Source: a virus | Length of the DNA: 20,843 nucleotides | IMG/VR virus record: IMGVR_UViG_3300032331_001618 | Coordinates: 1-20,843 of that record | Reading direction: 5' to 3' (one strand) | In this document: positions 1-7,560 of the stretch, one piece after another | Layout: every line of letters begins with the position of its first letter | Position numbering within the stretch: position 1 is the stretch's first letter | Made by a program: the position numbers and the translations under genes | The notes under the pieces: generated by a model | Told to the model about the DNA's origin: nothing | The model's database searches: none | Seen by the model: only the letters and a program-made list of their open reading frames with translations

Positions 1-387
1 GTTTACCTAACAACCAATTTAGAAACAAATCGCCAATATATAGGTAAAAAAATATTTAAACACACCCAAAATAAAAAATTAGGTAAAAAAGAATTAGCTG
101 CCTTACCTACTCAACGTGGTCGTGTTCCCTCTAAAAAGAAAATAGTTAAAGAATCTGACTGGAAAACATATTATGGCTCAGCAGATGAAGTTAAACAATG
201 GGTTAAAACAACACCCACCGATAAACTAACTCGCGTTGTGTTACGTTTATGCAAATCATCTAAGGAACTAACATATTATGAGACTAAATACCTATTTGAT
301 AATAACGTATTATCTGATAGTGAACGTTGGGTAAATAATAATATATTAGGAAAGTTTTTCCCGAAAGACTTGGCTCCCCAAATATAG
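1..387 (+). CDS. GIY-YIG/Seg-like endonuclease, C-terminal part (5' end outside window)
   Basis: Frame 1 is open from the first base to the TAG at 385-387, giving 128 residues with no start inside the window. The visible protein begins VYLTTNLETNRQYIGKK, which fits the two short strands of the GIY-YIG nuclease core (VYL... and YIG). It continues with SDWKTYYGS, a Leu/Cys-containing RLCKS segment and a YYETKYLF segment. This arrangement is what I know from Seg-like or 'putative endonuclease' proteins of T4-like phages, where such enzymes nick or cut DNA and often act in homing. The catalytic Glu of GIY-YIG enzymes may be the Glu of YYETKY, but I cannot prove that. The gene ends 18 bases before the primase start, so both may be on one transcript. 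The family call is moderate; the reading frame is certain. Confidence 0.6.
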   Translation, partial: VYLTTNLETNRQYIGKKIFKHTQNKKLGKKELAALPTQRGRVPSKKKIVKESDWKTYYGSADEVKQWVKTTPTDKLTRVVLRLCKSSKELTYYETKYLFDNNVLSDSERWVNNNILGKFFPKDLAPQI

Positions 388-405
388 GGTATTATATTGT
401 AGAGT

Positions 406-1332
406 ATGGTAAATCAAGCTTTGGTTACAATAATAAATTCTGTTTTAGGTAGTGGTAAATCCACATCTAAGGGCAATTATGCTTATCCTTGTCCTTTTTG
501 TAAACACCATAAACCTAAACTTGAAATTAATTTTACTGAAAATAAAGAAGGTGTTAATCCATGGCATTGTTGGTCATGTGATAAACGAGGTAAAAAACTA
601 GCTCAATTACTTAAACTATTAGACACACCAAAGGAAAAAATAGCAGAGCTAAAATCATACCTTAAAGTTGATGTACATGATATTACACCTACTGTAACTG
701 ACAAAGTACATTTACCTAAAGAATTTAAATCATTACTAAACTCAAATAATTCAGTTATAGCTAAACATGCTATGGTTTATCTTAAAAAACGAGGTATTAG
801 TGAAGATGATATTATAAAATATAATTTAGGGTATTGTGAATCTGGAGTTTATTCTAAACGAATAATAGTACCATCATATGATGAAAATGGCGTATTAAAT
901 TATTTTACAGCACGTAGTTTTGAAAAAGACAATCCAATAAAATATAAAAATCCAAATTCATCTCGTAATATTATTCCGTTTGAATTTTTTATAAATTGGG
1001 ATTTACCATTAGTATTATGTGAAGGGCCATTTGATGCTATAGCTATAAAACGTAATGCCATTCCATTACTTGGTAAAAATATTCAATCTAATCTTATGAA
1101 ACGTATTGTTATGTCATCTGTTGAAAAGATTTACATAGCATTAGATAAAGACGCTCAAAAGAAAGCATTAGAATTTTGCCAACAACTCATGAACGAAAAC
1201 AAAGAAGTATATCTAATTGATATGCAAGATAAGGATCCATCAGATATGGGATTCAAACATTTTACACACATTATACAAGATACTGAACCACTAAAATTTT
1301 CAGACTTGTTATATAAAAAACTTATGTTATGA
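406..1332 (+). CDS. DnaG-type DNA primase (T4 gp61-like), zinc ribbon plus Toprim
   Basis: This 308-residue protein has the primase layout and would make RNA primers for lagging-strand synthesis with the phage helicase. An N-terminal zinc ribbon is formed by C29-P-F-C32 and C55-W-S-C58. A Toprim domain follows: LCEGPFDAI with the metal-binding Glu at 206, then ALDKDA with D247 and D249, then KDPSD at 276-280. The length is close to T4 gp61 (about 340 residues). The ATG at 406 precedes the conserved LGSGKSTSKGNYAYPCPFC region by a dozen residues, as in relatives. No Shine-Dalgarno is present. The stop overlaps the next gene as ATGA, implying translational coupling with the nuclease. Function is assigned with high confidence from the motifs; helicase interaction is inferred from the family. 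Confidence 0.9.
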   Translation: MVNQALVTIINSVLGSGKSTSKGNYAYPCPFCKHHKPKLEINFTENKEGVNPWHCWSCDKRGKKLAQLLKLLDTPKEKIAELKSYLKVDVHDITPTVTDKVHLPKEFKSLLNSNNSVIAKHAMVYLKKRGISEDDIIKYNLGYCESGVYSKRIIVPSYDENGVLNYFTARSFEKDNPIKYKNPNSSRNIIPFEFFINWDLPLVLCEGPFDAIAIKRNAIPLLGKNIQSNLMKRIVMSSVEKIYIALDKDAQKKALEFCQQLMNENKEVYLIDMQDKDPSDMGFKHFTHIIQDTEPLKFSDLLYKKLML

Positions 1333-2117
1333 TAGAAAAAAACGTAAACGTTAATAAAAAACACGTTAAACGACTATTAGAAATTGATGACTCTTCTAAA
1401 AGAGTAACAATAATGGATGATAGGTATTACACCAGATATGATAAATACTACCCATCCGTTACTAGTATTTTACAATATATGCCTAAAAATAAATTCTTTG
1501 AAACCTGGTTAAAAGATGTAGGACATAATTCAGATATTATAATGAGAAAAGCAGCGGATGAAGGTACACAGGTACATGACGCTATTGAAAGATATCTTTT
1601 AGGTGAAAAAATATCATTAATTGATGATAGAGGATTTTCACAGTATTCGATGTTTGTATGGCAAATGATTTTAAAATTCCATGAATTTTGGTCTACATAT
1701 AAACCAACATTAATAGAAAGTGAAGCTCATTTATTCTCAGACAAATTTATGTTTGCAGGAACATGTGATTTAGTAGTTGAAATAAACGGCGAAAAATGGT
1801 TATTAGATATTAAAACATCAAATTCATTACATACAAGTCACGACTTACAATTATCCGCATATGCTCAAGCATGGAATGAATTGTATGAGGAGAAAATCGA
1901 ACGTGTAGGTATTATTTGGTTAAAATCTTCAAAACATAAAGCCGATAAAAAAGGAGAAAAAATGCAAGGTAAAGGATGGGAAATATACGAACCAACCCGT
2001 ACTATTGAAGAAAATTTCAAACTATTTGGATATATACATGAATTGTACAAACTAGAACATCCAGACCCAAAACCAATATCTAATGATTTTCCAACTGAAA
2101 TTCAAATAGGAATGTAA
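1329..2117 (+). CDS. PD-(D/E)XK exonuclease, RecB/Cas4-like nuclease domain
   Basis: The 262-residue protein carries the full RecB-family nuclease signature. H84 lies in the EGTQVHDAIERYL helix, E132 in the ESEAHLFS strand, D147 in FAGTCDLVV, the D160-I-K162 active-site motif is in WLLDIKTS, and Q174/Y178 form QLSAY. PDDEXK_1 enzymes of this size in T4-like phages act as single-strand or double-strand exonucleases in recombination or DNA turnover. The ORF starts with an ATGA overlap with the primase, so the pair is probably one replication/recombination unit. Residues 20-50 (YYPSVTSILQYMP) match the usual N-terminal segment of these nucleases, supporting the start. A Cas4-like iron-sulphur cluster is not expected because the characteristic cysteines are absent. 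Exact substrate cannot be read from sequence. Confidence 0.85.
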   Translation: MIEKNVNVNKKHVKRLLEIDDSSKRVTIMDDRYYTRYDKYYPSVTSILQYMPKNKFFETWLKDVGHNSDIIMRKAADEGTQVHDAIERYLLGEKISLIDDRGFSQYSMFVWQMILKFHEFWSTYKPTLIESEAHLFSDKFMFAGTCDLVVEINGEKWLLDIKTSNSLHTSHDLQLSAYAQAWNELYEEKIERVGIIWLKSSKHKADKKGEKMQGKGWEIYEPTRTIEENFKLFGYIHELYKLEHPDPKPISNDFPTEIQIGM

Positions 2118-2124
2118 CTAGCAA

Positions 2125-2132
2125 TATTTATG
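2125..2132 (+). promoter_or_regulatory. ATATTTAT-type box before the NTase gene
   Basis: TATTTATG lies 13 bases before the ATG at 2146, in the 28-base gap after the nuclease gene. It differs by one base from TATTTATA, found before many genes in this window. No TTTG element lies at the -33 position. It could be a phage promoter -10 element. Confidence 0.4.
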
Positions 2133-2145
2133 TTAAACCATTAGA

Positions 2146-3054
2146 ATGATTTCTTTAATCAAAATTTTAAAAACTATAATAACGGAAGGAGGTAATGTAT
2201 TTACTGGTACAGAATATGATACAGATGATATATTATTAAATAATATTAAACCAACCATAGATGAATTTATATCAACTTTAAGTAGTATATTTCCTAAAAA
2301 GAAATCAACATTTACATCTTTAAGTGATAGTAGTAACTGGTTAGGATCTACTGGTAAAAAACCAAAATCAGGAGACGTAGACTTAGCATATTCATCTGAA
2401 TACTTTTTTAAAGACGGCCAAATAGATACTGAAGGATGGGGGGTAGATCAAAATGAATATACCCAATTATATGAAAAAAACAAAAAAGCAGCTCGTTCTG
2501 CTAGTGACGAACAAATCCAAGTAAAATCATTAATTCAATTAATTGTTAAAAAAATTAATGGATCTGGAAAGGATATATATGCAAATGATAAAGCAGCTAA
2601 TGGTGGTACAATTCACTTTTCGTACCCACAATATTCTGACAGTGAAAAATTAGACACAAATGCTCAACTTGATTTAGATACAGGAGACCTAGATTGGTTA
2701 AAATTCAGATATAATTCTGAATTACCAGATGATAATCAAGAAATTAAAGGATTACATAGAGGACAATTAATGTTAGCTATGTTTGCAGCTACAGGTTATA
2801 CATTTAAAAGTGGTAAAGGTTTCGTTCGTAAAGAAACAGGCGATATATTAGGTGATAAACCTCAAGATGCTATAGATGTATTTAACAATGAGTATAAACC
2901 TAAACAACCATTAGATTTAAAAATAACTAGCAATTATAATAAATTAATGGATTATGTTAAAACTAATCTTGACCCTGAAGACAAAGAAAATACATTAAAA
3001 ATGTTTGCTGAGGCTTTAAGAAGAGCTAAGGCATATGTACCTGATAATATTTAA
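2146..3054 (+). CDS. Nucleotidyltransferase-fold protein with N-terminal [LI]xE tag
   Basis: The 302-residue protein shows a polymerase-beta-type nucleotidyltransferase signature: G67-S68, then D77-V-D79 (in SGDVDLAY), then a third acidic strand near D176/D178 (AQLDLDTG). Enzymes of this fold transfer a nucleotide to RNA, protein or small molecules; the target here is unknown. The first 14 residues, MISLIKILKTIITE, form a hydrophobic/basic helix ending I-T-E|G, the candidate capsid-targeting tag seen across the window, so the mature enzyme may start at G15. The last seven residues, AYVPDNI, recur inside the protein encoded at 8651-9817. The gene follows a TATTTATG box and is separated by five bases from the next gene, whose N-terminal domain is also an NTase. 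The fold is likely; the function is unassigned. Confidence 0.6.
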   Translation: MISLIKILKTIITEGGNVFTGTEYDTDDILLNNIKPTIDEFISTLSSIFPKKKSTFTSLSDSSNWLGSTGKKPKSGDVDLAYSSEYFFKDGQIDTEGWGVDQNEYTQLYEKNKKAARSASDEQIQVKSLIQLIVKKINGSGKDIYANDKAANGGTIHFSYPQYSDSEKLDTNAQLDLDTGDLDWLKFRYNSELPDDNQEIKGLHRGQLMLAMFAATGYTFKSGKGFVRKETGDILGDKPQDAIDVFNNEYKPKQPLDLKITSNYNKLMDYVKTNLDPEDKENTLKMFAEALRRAKAYVPDNI

Positions 3055-3059
3055 ACAAC

Positions 3060-4967
3060 ATGAGTGGAGCAGCAGGCGGATCACGCATTAAAAAAGAAGA
3101 TTTAAAAGCCACGATTCGTGACTATAGAGATAATGTCCTAAAACCATTAGGTCTTGATAAATCATATACCATAACTGGAGTTCGTTCTAGACCTGAAAAA
3201 GAAATATTTGGGGATATAGATGTTGTTGTGTCATTTCCTGAAGGTGATAAAAAAGAACTTAAACAAATTTTAGCTAGTTTTGTAGAACAAGTCAATAAAA
3301 TCCCTGAAATACCACAAAAGAAGAACAAAAAATATTTTATACATGGTTCTATAGTTTCTATATTGTACCCAATATATGGAAAAGAAAATGAATATGTTCA
3401 AATAGATAATATAGTAACAGCATCGAAAGAAGAGGGCAAATTCACATATAAAATGCTAGACCTCCCAGCTCAAGAGCAAGGTTTAGCTTTAGGTTTAGTA
3501 AAAGCAGTATTTTCTGAATTAGATCAAAATCAAATTGATGAATTATTTAAAGATTTAGGTTTATCAAATGTTGAAAAACCTGGTGAAGATGAAGAATATG
3601 ACTTCAATCTAAATCCTTCAGAATTATCATTAAAAATAGTTAAAAAAGGTACTAGTAATGGTAAAACAATATGGACTTCAAATAAATTTTCTGATATAAA
3701 AACAGTATTATCTGCATTAGGTATAGATATTGAAAAAGACAAATTTGATACTATAGTTAGTAAGATTAAAAAATTCAAAAACAGAAGATCAATAGATCGT
3801 CTTAAAGGAATGTATGCTAGAAATATAAGAGTAGGTGATGCTGAAGTAGGACTTGAAAAAGGTATTAAAAAACAACAATCATTAGATACAGTTAATGCAT
3901 TACAAGAAAAACACAATGCGTTAGTAATGAAAATGATTACTCCATTATTAATGGAAGAAAAAAAATCAACAATAGCTGTATTTCCTGGCAAATTCAAACC
4001 ACCACATAGAGACCATTTAGCTCGTATAAATGCTGCTGCAAATGCTGCAGATGAAGTTTTAGTAATAATAGGACCAAAACCAGTAGATTCATTTACTGCT
4101 GAAAAAACATTAGATTTATTTAATTTATTTAAATCAAAAGGTTTAGTACCTAACAATGTTAAATTTATAATTAGTGATTTACCATCACCAGTTTTAAAAG
4201 CATATAAAGAATTTGAAGATAATCCTAATCAACAATATATTGGTGTGTTTGGTAAAGATGATATAGCTCGTTTTAAAGGTATTAGTAAATTACCTAATGT
4301 TAGAGTTGATAATTTTGAAGAAGCAAATGTTGGTAATTTAAGTGCAACTGATTTAAGAAATGCTATTGTAAATAAAGATATTTCAACTATTCAATCAATG
4401 ATGCCTGACGGTATTAATGCTAAAGAATATATCCAAACATTAACCGGTCAAAAAAAATTACAAGAAGCAGTAACTGATACTGAAGTAATTTGTGATAACT
4501 GTGGTTGGCATTGGTCTATTAAAGATGGTGGTGATGATTTATATGTTTGCCATAAATGTGGGTATGATAATACACCTAAATCAAATAAGACTTGGAATCT
4601 CCAAAATGGGATCGTATCTTTAACTAAATACATGTTAGATAATGGGATGAATATATCACCATTACCTAAATTAAAATTTATAGATAATGATAAAGAGAAT
4701 GCAGGTGAATTATTAGGAAAAACGGCATATTATAACCCGTTAGAAAAATCAATCACATTGTATACTTTAAATCGTCATCCTAAAGATATATTACGTTCAT
4801 ATGCTCATGAGATGGTTCATCATGTTCAAAATTTAGAAAATAGATTAAATAATATTAATACTACTAATACAAATGAAGATGGAGCATTGCCTGAAATTGA
4901 AGAGGAAGCATATAAATTAGGAAACATGATGTTAAGAAATTGGGAAGATAATATTAAAAATAAATAA
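3060..4967 (+). CDS. Multidomain protein: NTase + HIGH-type nucleotidyltransferase + zinc ribbon + HExxH peptidase
   Basis: The 635 residues hold four recognisable modules. Residues 1-280 are a second polymerase-beta-like NTase: GDIDVVV with D52/D54, then VQIDNIV with D116. Residues 303-462 are a cytidylyltransferase-like (HIGH superfamily) domain: FPGKFKPPHRDHL with H316 and H319, and SATDLR at 428-433 as the ISxTxIR-like motif. Residues 478-500 form a zinc ribbon (C478, C481, C497, C500). Residues 515-635 contain AHEMVHH at 582-588, an HExxH zinc-peptidase motif, with EEEAY at 614-618 as a plausible third ligand region. The domain junctions carry LLME|E (297-300) and KLQE|A (467-470), both resembling T4 gp21-type cleavage sites, so this may be a polyprotein precursor. 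The HIGH-type domain is a common phage module. The peptidase is short and could be structural rather than active. There is no obvious N-terminal tag on this protein. Confidence 0.75.
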   Translation: MSGAAGGSRIKKEDLKATIRDYRDNVLKPLGLDKSYTITGVRSRPEKEIFGDIDVVVSFPEGDKKELKQILASFVEQVNKIPEIPQKKNKKYFIHGSIVSILYPIYGKENEYVQIDNIVTASKEEGKFTYKMLDLPAQEQGLALGLVKAVFSELDQNQIDELFKDLGLSNVEKPGEDEEYDFNLNPSELSLKIVKKGTSNGKTIWTSNKFSDIKTVLSALGIDIEKDKFDTIVSKIKKFKNRRSIDRLKGMYARNIRVGDAEVGLEKGIKKQQSLDTVNALQEKHNALVMKMITPLLMEEKKSTIAVFPGKFKPPHRDHLARINAAANAADEVLVIIGPKPVDSFTAEKTLDLFNLFKSKGLVPNNVKFIISDLPSPVLKAYKEFEDNPNQQYIGVFGKDDIARFKGISKLPNVRVDNFEEANVGNLSATDLRNAIVNKDISTIQSMMPDGINAKEYIQTLTGQKKLQEAVTDTEVICDNCGWHWSIKDGGDDLYVCHKCGYDNTPKSNKTWNLQNGIVSLTKYMLDNGMNISPLPKLKFIDNDKENAGELLGKTAYYNPLEKSITLYTLNRHPKDILRSYAHEMVHHVQNLENRLNNINTTNTNEDGALPEIEEEAYKLGNMMLRNWEDNIKNK

Positions 4968-4971
4968 AAAT

Positions 4972-5394
4972 ATGGGATTTAAAAGAATTGTAGCAAAATC
5001 TGAAGACGATTTAGTAGAAATTATAGAAAATATAAAAGATTGGTTTAAAAACAATAAGTTCTATAAAACAGAAACAACGTCAGAGAAACGTAAATTTATG
5101 GATCCTGAAACTAAAAAAATCATTGAAAAAAATATTGATGGTTTAAAGGTAATAGATCAAAATAATAAAAAAGAAACAACTATAAAATTCATTCCATTAC
5201 TTAAACCAAACGAAATAAAACTTGAACTTGGGGGTGAAAATGAAACTACTATGGCTGGTAAAATCAAAAATCAAATGATGGGTCGAGGTGTATTAAAATC
5301 GTATAATAAAGATACTAAAGTACCACTTAAAGAAACTATCGCTAAGTCTGAACTTAGAAAAATTATTCGCGAAGAAATATATAAAATTATTTAA
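4972..5394 (+). CDS. Unknown protein with C-terminal LRKIIREEI helix
   Basis: I do not recognise this 140-residue protein. It is strongly charged (Lys/Glu rich) and predicted soluble, starting four bases after the multidomain gene. The C-terminus ends KSELRKIIREEIYKII, an amphipathic helix similar to the N-terminal tag LRELIRKVLKE of the gene at 11596 and to LREKIREMILAE inside the gene at 7561. Here the helix sits at the C-terminus and lacks a clear terminal [LI]xE. This could mean that the helix is a docking element that works at either end, or that the resemblance is only that of generic amphipathic helices. The short gaps to both neighbours indicate co-transcription with the NTase genes upstream and the spanin-like pair downstream. 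Confidence 0.7.
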   Translation: MGFKRIVAKSEDDLVEIIENIKDWFKNNKFYKTETTSEKRKFMDPETKKIIEKNIDGLKVIDQNNKKETTIKFIPLLKPNEIKLELGGENETTMAGKIKNQMMGRGVLKSYNKDTKVPLKETIAKSELRKIIREEIYKII

Positions 5395-5395
5395 T

Positions 5396-5737
5396 ATGAA
5401 AATAAATTATGGTAAAACAATAGCTGTAGCAGTTATTATAGTTGGGTTATGGTTAATCAATATGGTAGTTCGAGATGAACGAGACCACACTAATGGTTAT
5501 AAAAAAACAATAGACAGTTTAAACATTGAATTAGTTAAGATTGATTCTATTCATAAAAAACAAGATGATACTATTATGATATATAAAGACAGTATCGTTT
5601 ACTTAGATAAAATAATTGAAGTTAATAAAGAAAATATAAACAAATTAAAAGAAAAACATGACAAAATATATTATATCGTTACTCAGTACTCTAACGCTCA
5701 GCTTGACAGCTTTTTCACAAACCGTTACGGACACTAA
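5396..5737 (+). CDS. Inner-membrane spanin-like protein (Rz-like)
   Basis: The 113-residue protein has one N-terminal membrane segment (residues 8-25, rich in Ala/Val/Ile/Leu/Trp) followed by a long charged, probably coiled-coil region and a short C-terminal motif (LDSFFTNRY). This is the architecture of an i-spanin: anchored in the inner membrane with a periplasmic coiled coil that bridges to an outer-membrane partner during lysis. The 3' end overlaps the next gene by 80 bases in another frame, and the next product has a signal peptide, which is the nested-gene logic of Rz/Rz1 pairs. No holin or endolysin is evident next to it. Sequence identity to characterised spanins cannot be shown here, so the call rests on topology and gene overlap. 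Confidence 0.6.
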   Translation: MKINYGKTIAVAVIIVGLWLINMVVRDERDHTNGYKKTIDSLNIELVKIDSIHKKQDDTIMIYKDSIVYLDKIIEVNKENINKLKEKHDKIYYIVTQYSNAQLDSFFTNRYGH

Positions 5738-6074
5738 TTACATCAAACTTCCAATCCCTATCGCTAGACAAATAACATTAGATTTAGTTGATGGAGATAG
5801 AGCGAAAGTAGAATTAATATCTACTAAAGACTTACTTAATTTAACAGAACAATCCTCAAGTATGAAGGATAATGTTATTAGAAGTTATGAGACTAAGGTA
5901 GGATTATATGAAAAACAAATTTCAATATACGGCGAGAAAGAAAAGACATATGTTTTAAATATCAAAGAAATAGAGTCTAAAAATAAACGGCTTAAGATTG
6001 AAAATAAATTAATTAAAAGAACAGGATTAACAGCTTTATTAGCTATTAGTGCGTTGTTTATTATATTAAAATAA
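5658..6074 (+). CDS. Secreted coiled-coil protein with C-terminal membrane anchor (spanin partner candidate)
   Basis: The 138-residue product starts with a signal peptide (K3, hydrophobic residues 4-19, cleavage likely after A-F-S20 before Gln21). Ending in FSQ is typical of Bacteroidetes secreted proteins. A heptad-like charged region spans about 65-120, and residues 122-137 form a second hydrophobic segment at the extreme C-terminus. There is no lipobox cysteine, so it is not a classical Rz1 lipoprotein. The start lies inside the upstream Rz-like gene (80-base overlap), as in nested spanin genes. A role in bridging the envelope at lysis is inferred. An alternative is a membrane-anchored periplasmic protein of another function. 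The stop is followed at once by the ATG of the next gene. Confidence 0.6.
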   Translation: MTKYIISLLSTLTLSLTAFSQTVTDTNYIKLPIPIARQITLDLVDGDRAKVELISTKDLLNLTEQSSSMKDNVIRSYETKVGLYEKQISIYGEKEKTYVLNIKEIESKNKRLKIENKLIKRTGLTALLAISALFIILK

Positions 6075-6075
6075 T

Positions 6076-6642
6076 ATGGCAGATACAGTTTTAAAAAAAG
6101 AATTCCAACAGCGTGACGTACAACGTCTGCGTAACTTAATGACCGGAAAACAAGGTGACAAAACAGTTATTGGAGTTGGTTATACAAAAAAAGAAGAATC
6201 CCACAGTGAAGGAGACGTGTGGGAAGACAATGGTCGTAAATGGACTATACAAAATGGTATTAAACAAAACATAACTAAATTAGATAAAGCTAAAAAAGAA
6301 CTTCATCTTCCATTATTTTGTTCAGAATGTAACAATTTAATGAAACCACATTTAGATAAACGTTTCTGGATTATGTACAAACGTTGCTTTAATTGCCAAG
6401 TTGACTTTGAAGCTGAAATAAGAAAACAAGGGTTGTGGGAAGAGTACGAAAAAAATATCATTAACTCGGATATAGATTCTTTAATACAAGAATTTATGAT
6501 TTGGAGTGATGAAACATTAGAGGAAAACGATGCATTCATTACAGAATCAGGTGAGGTTGAAAGTTGGGTTGGTAATGGTAAAAAAATGTTGTTGCAAAAT
6601 CGAGAAGATACAATTAAATATTTACAAAGTTTGAAAAAATAA
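6076..6642 (+). CDS. Conserved T4-like phage zinc-ribbon protein, function unknown
   Basis: This 188-residue protein resembles a hypothetical protein I know from marine T4-like phages: a GDVWEDNGRKWTI block at about 46-58, a KLDKAKKELHLPLF block, then a zinc ribbon (C82-S-E-C85 and C104-F-N-C107) followed by FEAEIRKQGLWEEYE. The ribbon suggests nucleic-acid or protein binding. The family has no established function that I can name with certainty. It starts two bases after the upstream stop and its TAA overlaps the next ATG (TAATG), so it is translationally coupled to the GAF-like gene. The C-terminal 50 residues are acidic. Confidence in the gene is high and in a function low. Confidence 0.8.
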   Translation: MADTVLKKEFQQRDVQRLRNLMTGKQGDKTVIGVGYTKKEESHSEGDVWEDNGRKWTIQNGIKQNITKLDKAKKELHLPLFCSECNNLMKPHLDKRFWIMYKRCFNCQVDFEAEIRKQGLWEEYEKNIINSDIDSLIQEFMIWSDETLEENDAFITESGEVESWVGNGKKMLLQNREDTIKYLQSLKK

Positions 6643-7271
6643 TGGAATTTACAAAATTAGAAGTCATTGCCCCAATCATAATAGCATTTATAACAGCTGT
6701 ACTAGGACCAGTATTAGTTGAGTGGGTAAGAAATAAATTTAAAGCAAAATCTACTAAAACACCAATACAGGATGCTATTGAGTTAAACGAATTAGTAGAC
6801 ACTCAATTAGATACAATGATGGATGAATTGAATTGTAATCGAATATGGATTGCTCAATTTCATAATGGTGGTCATTTTTACCCAACAGGTAAATCTATTC
6901 AAAAATTTTCATTCTTCTATGAGAAAGTAACTCCAAACACAATATCAACTCAACACACATTCCAGAACATTCCTGTATCTTTATTTCCTAAAGCGTTAGG
7001 TAAAATATACAAAGATAGTGAATTATCTATTTTAAGTTTTAATGACGGTAATGAAAAATATGACTTAGAAACATTTTCAACAGAATATGATACTAAATCA
7101 TTTTATATGGTTGGCTTATATAGTTTAGATAACCATTTAATAGGACTTATGGGTATATCATTTACTGAAAATGAATATAAAATGAACAAAGAAAATTGGA
7201 TATTTTTACGTCAAAAGGTAGGTGTTATAGGTACATTATTAACTGACTATTTAAATAATAAGAAAAAATGA
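6642..7271 (+). CDS. Membrane-anchored GAF-like domain protein
   Basis: The 209-residue protein has an N-terminal membrane segment (residues 7-26) followed by a basic stretch and a cytoplasmic-type domain. The conserved part, IWIAQFHNGGHFYPTGKS at about 68-85, followed by NIPVSLFP and a KSFYMVGLYSLDNHLIGLMGISF strand pattern, matches a GAF-like domain seen in marine phage proteins. GAF domains bind small ligands or mediate dimerisation; no catalytic motif is evident. With a single membrane helix next to the spanin-like genes, a role in timing of lysis or host signalling is possible but unproven. The gene overlaps both neighbours by one to four bases (TAATG at the start, ATGA at the end). Confidence 0.6.
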   Translation: MEFTKLEVIAPIIIAFITAVLGPVLVEWVRNKFKAKSTKTPIQDAIELNELVDTQLDTMMDELNCNRIWIAQFHNGGHFYPTGKSIQKFSFFYEKVTPNTISTQHTFQNIPVSLFPKALGKIYKDSELSILSFNDGNEKYDLETFSTEYDTKSFYMVGLYSLDNHLIGLMGISFTENEYKMNKENWIFLRQKVGVIGTLLTDYLNNKKK

Positions 7272-7531
7272 AATCACCGGTTCCATTCTTAAAACCTAAA
7301 TCATACTATTCATCACCTATTAAATCACCAGTTATAAGGGATGAAATAACAGTACAACATAATCCGATTCAACCTATTGTTGAGGATGTAGTTGTTCCTG
7401 AAGAAGAACCGGTAATTGTTGAAGAACCGTTAGTTGAAATTGAATTTGAACAACCATTAGAAGAACCAGTTATCGATCAACCTAAATCAAAAAAATTAAA
7501 ACATAACAAATCGCCGAAACCGGAACTTTAA
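7268..7531 (+). CDS. Small Pro/Glu/Val-rich disordered protein
   Basis: An 87-residue product with no recognised domain. Residues 1-25 are basic and Pro/Ser rich; residues 38-75 consist of repeated acidic units such as VEEP and EEPV; the last 15 residues are Lys rich. It is probably unfolded and may be a linker, scaffold-associated or membrane-adaptor peptide. Its start overlaps the GAF-like gene by four bases (ATGA), so the two are likely translated together. It is the last gene before a TATTTATA box, suggesting the end of the envelope-gene block. Coding is supported by tight coupling and lack of overlap with other genes; function is unknown. Confidence 0.65.
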   Translation: MKSPVPFLKPKSYYSSPIKSPVIRDEITVQHNPIQPIVEDVVVPEEEPVIVEEPLVEIEFEQPLEEPVIDQPKSKKLKHNKSPKPEL

Positions 7532-7533
7532 CA

Positions 7534-7541
7534 TATTTATA
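7534..7541 (+). promoter_or_regulatory. TATTTATA box before the tagged duplicated-domain gene
   Basis: TATTTATA, extended to CATATTTATAA, sits 19 bases before the ATG at 7561 in a 29-base gap. No TTTG element is found at the matching -33 distance. It could serve as a stand-alone -10 element for a block of structural or packaged genes. Confidence 0.45.
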
Positions 7542-7560
7542 ATAAATAAAACCATAAAAA

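Noticed and set aside
395-402. Promoter-like TATTGTAG with CTTGGCT upstream of the primase
   Set aside because: The offset equals that of the three bipartite promoters, but only half of the box matches and the upstream element lies in coding sequence.
3530-4156. Long minus-strand open frame of 208 codons
   Set aside because: It mirrors the strongly supported multidomain gene on the + strand; low-complexity Ser/Leu/Asn translation and no domain.
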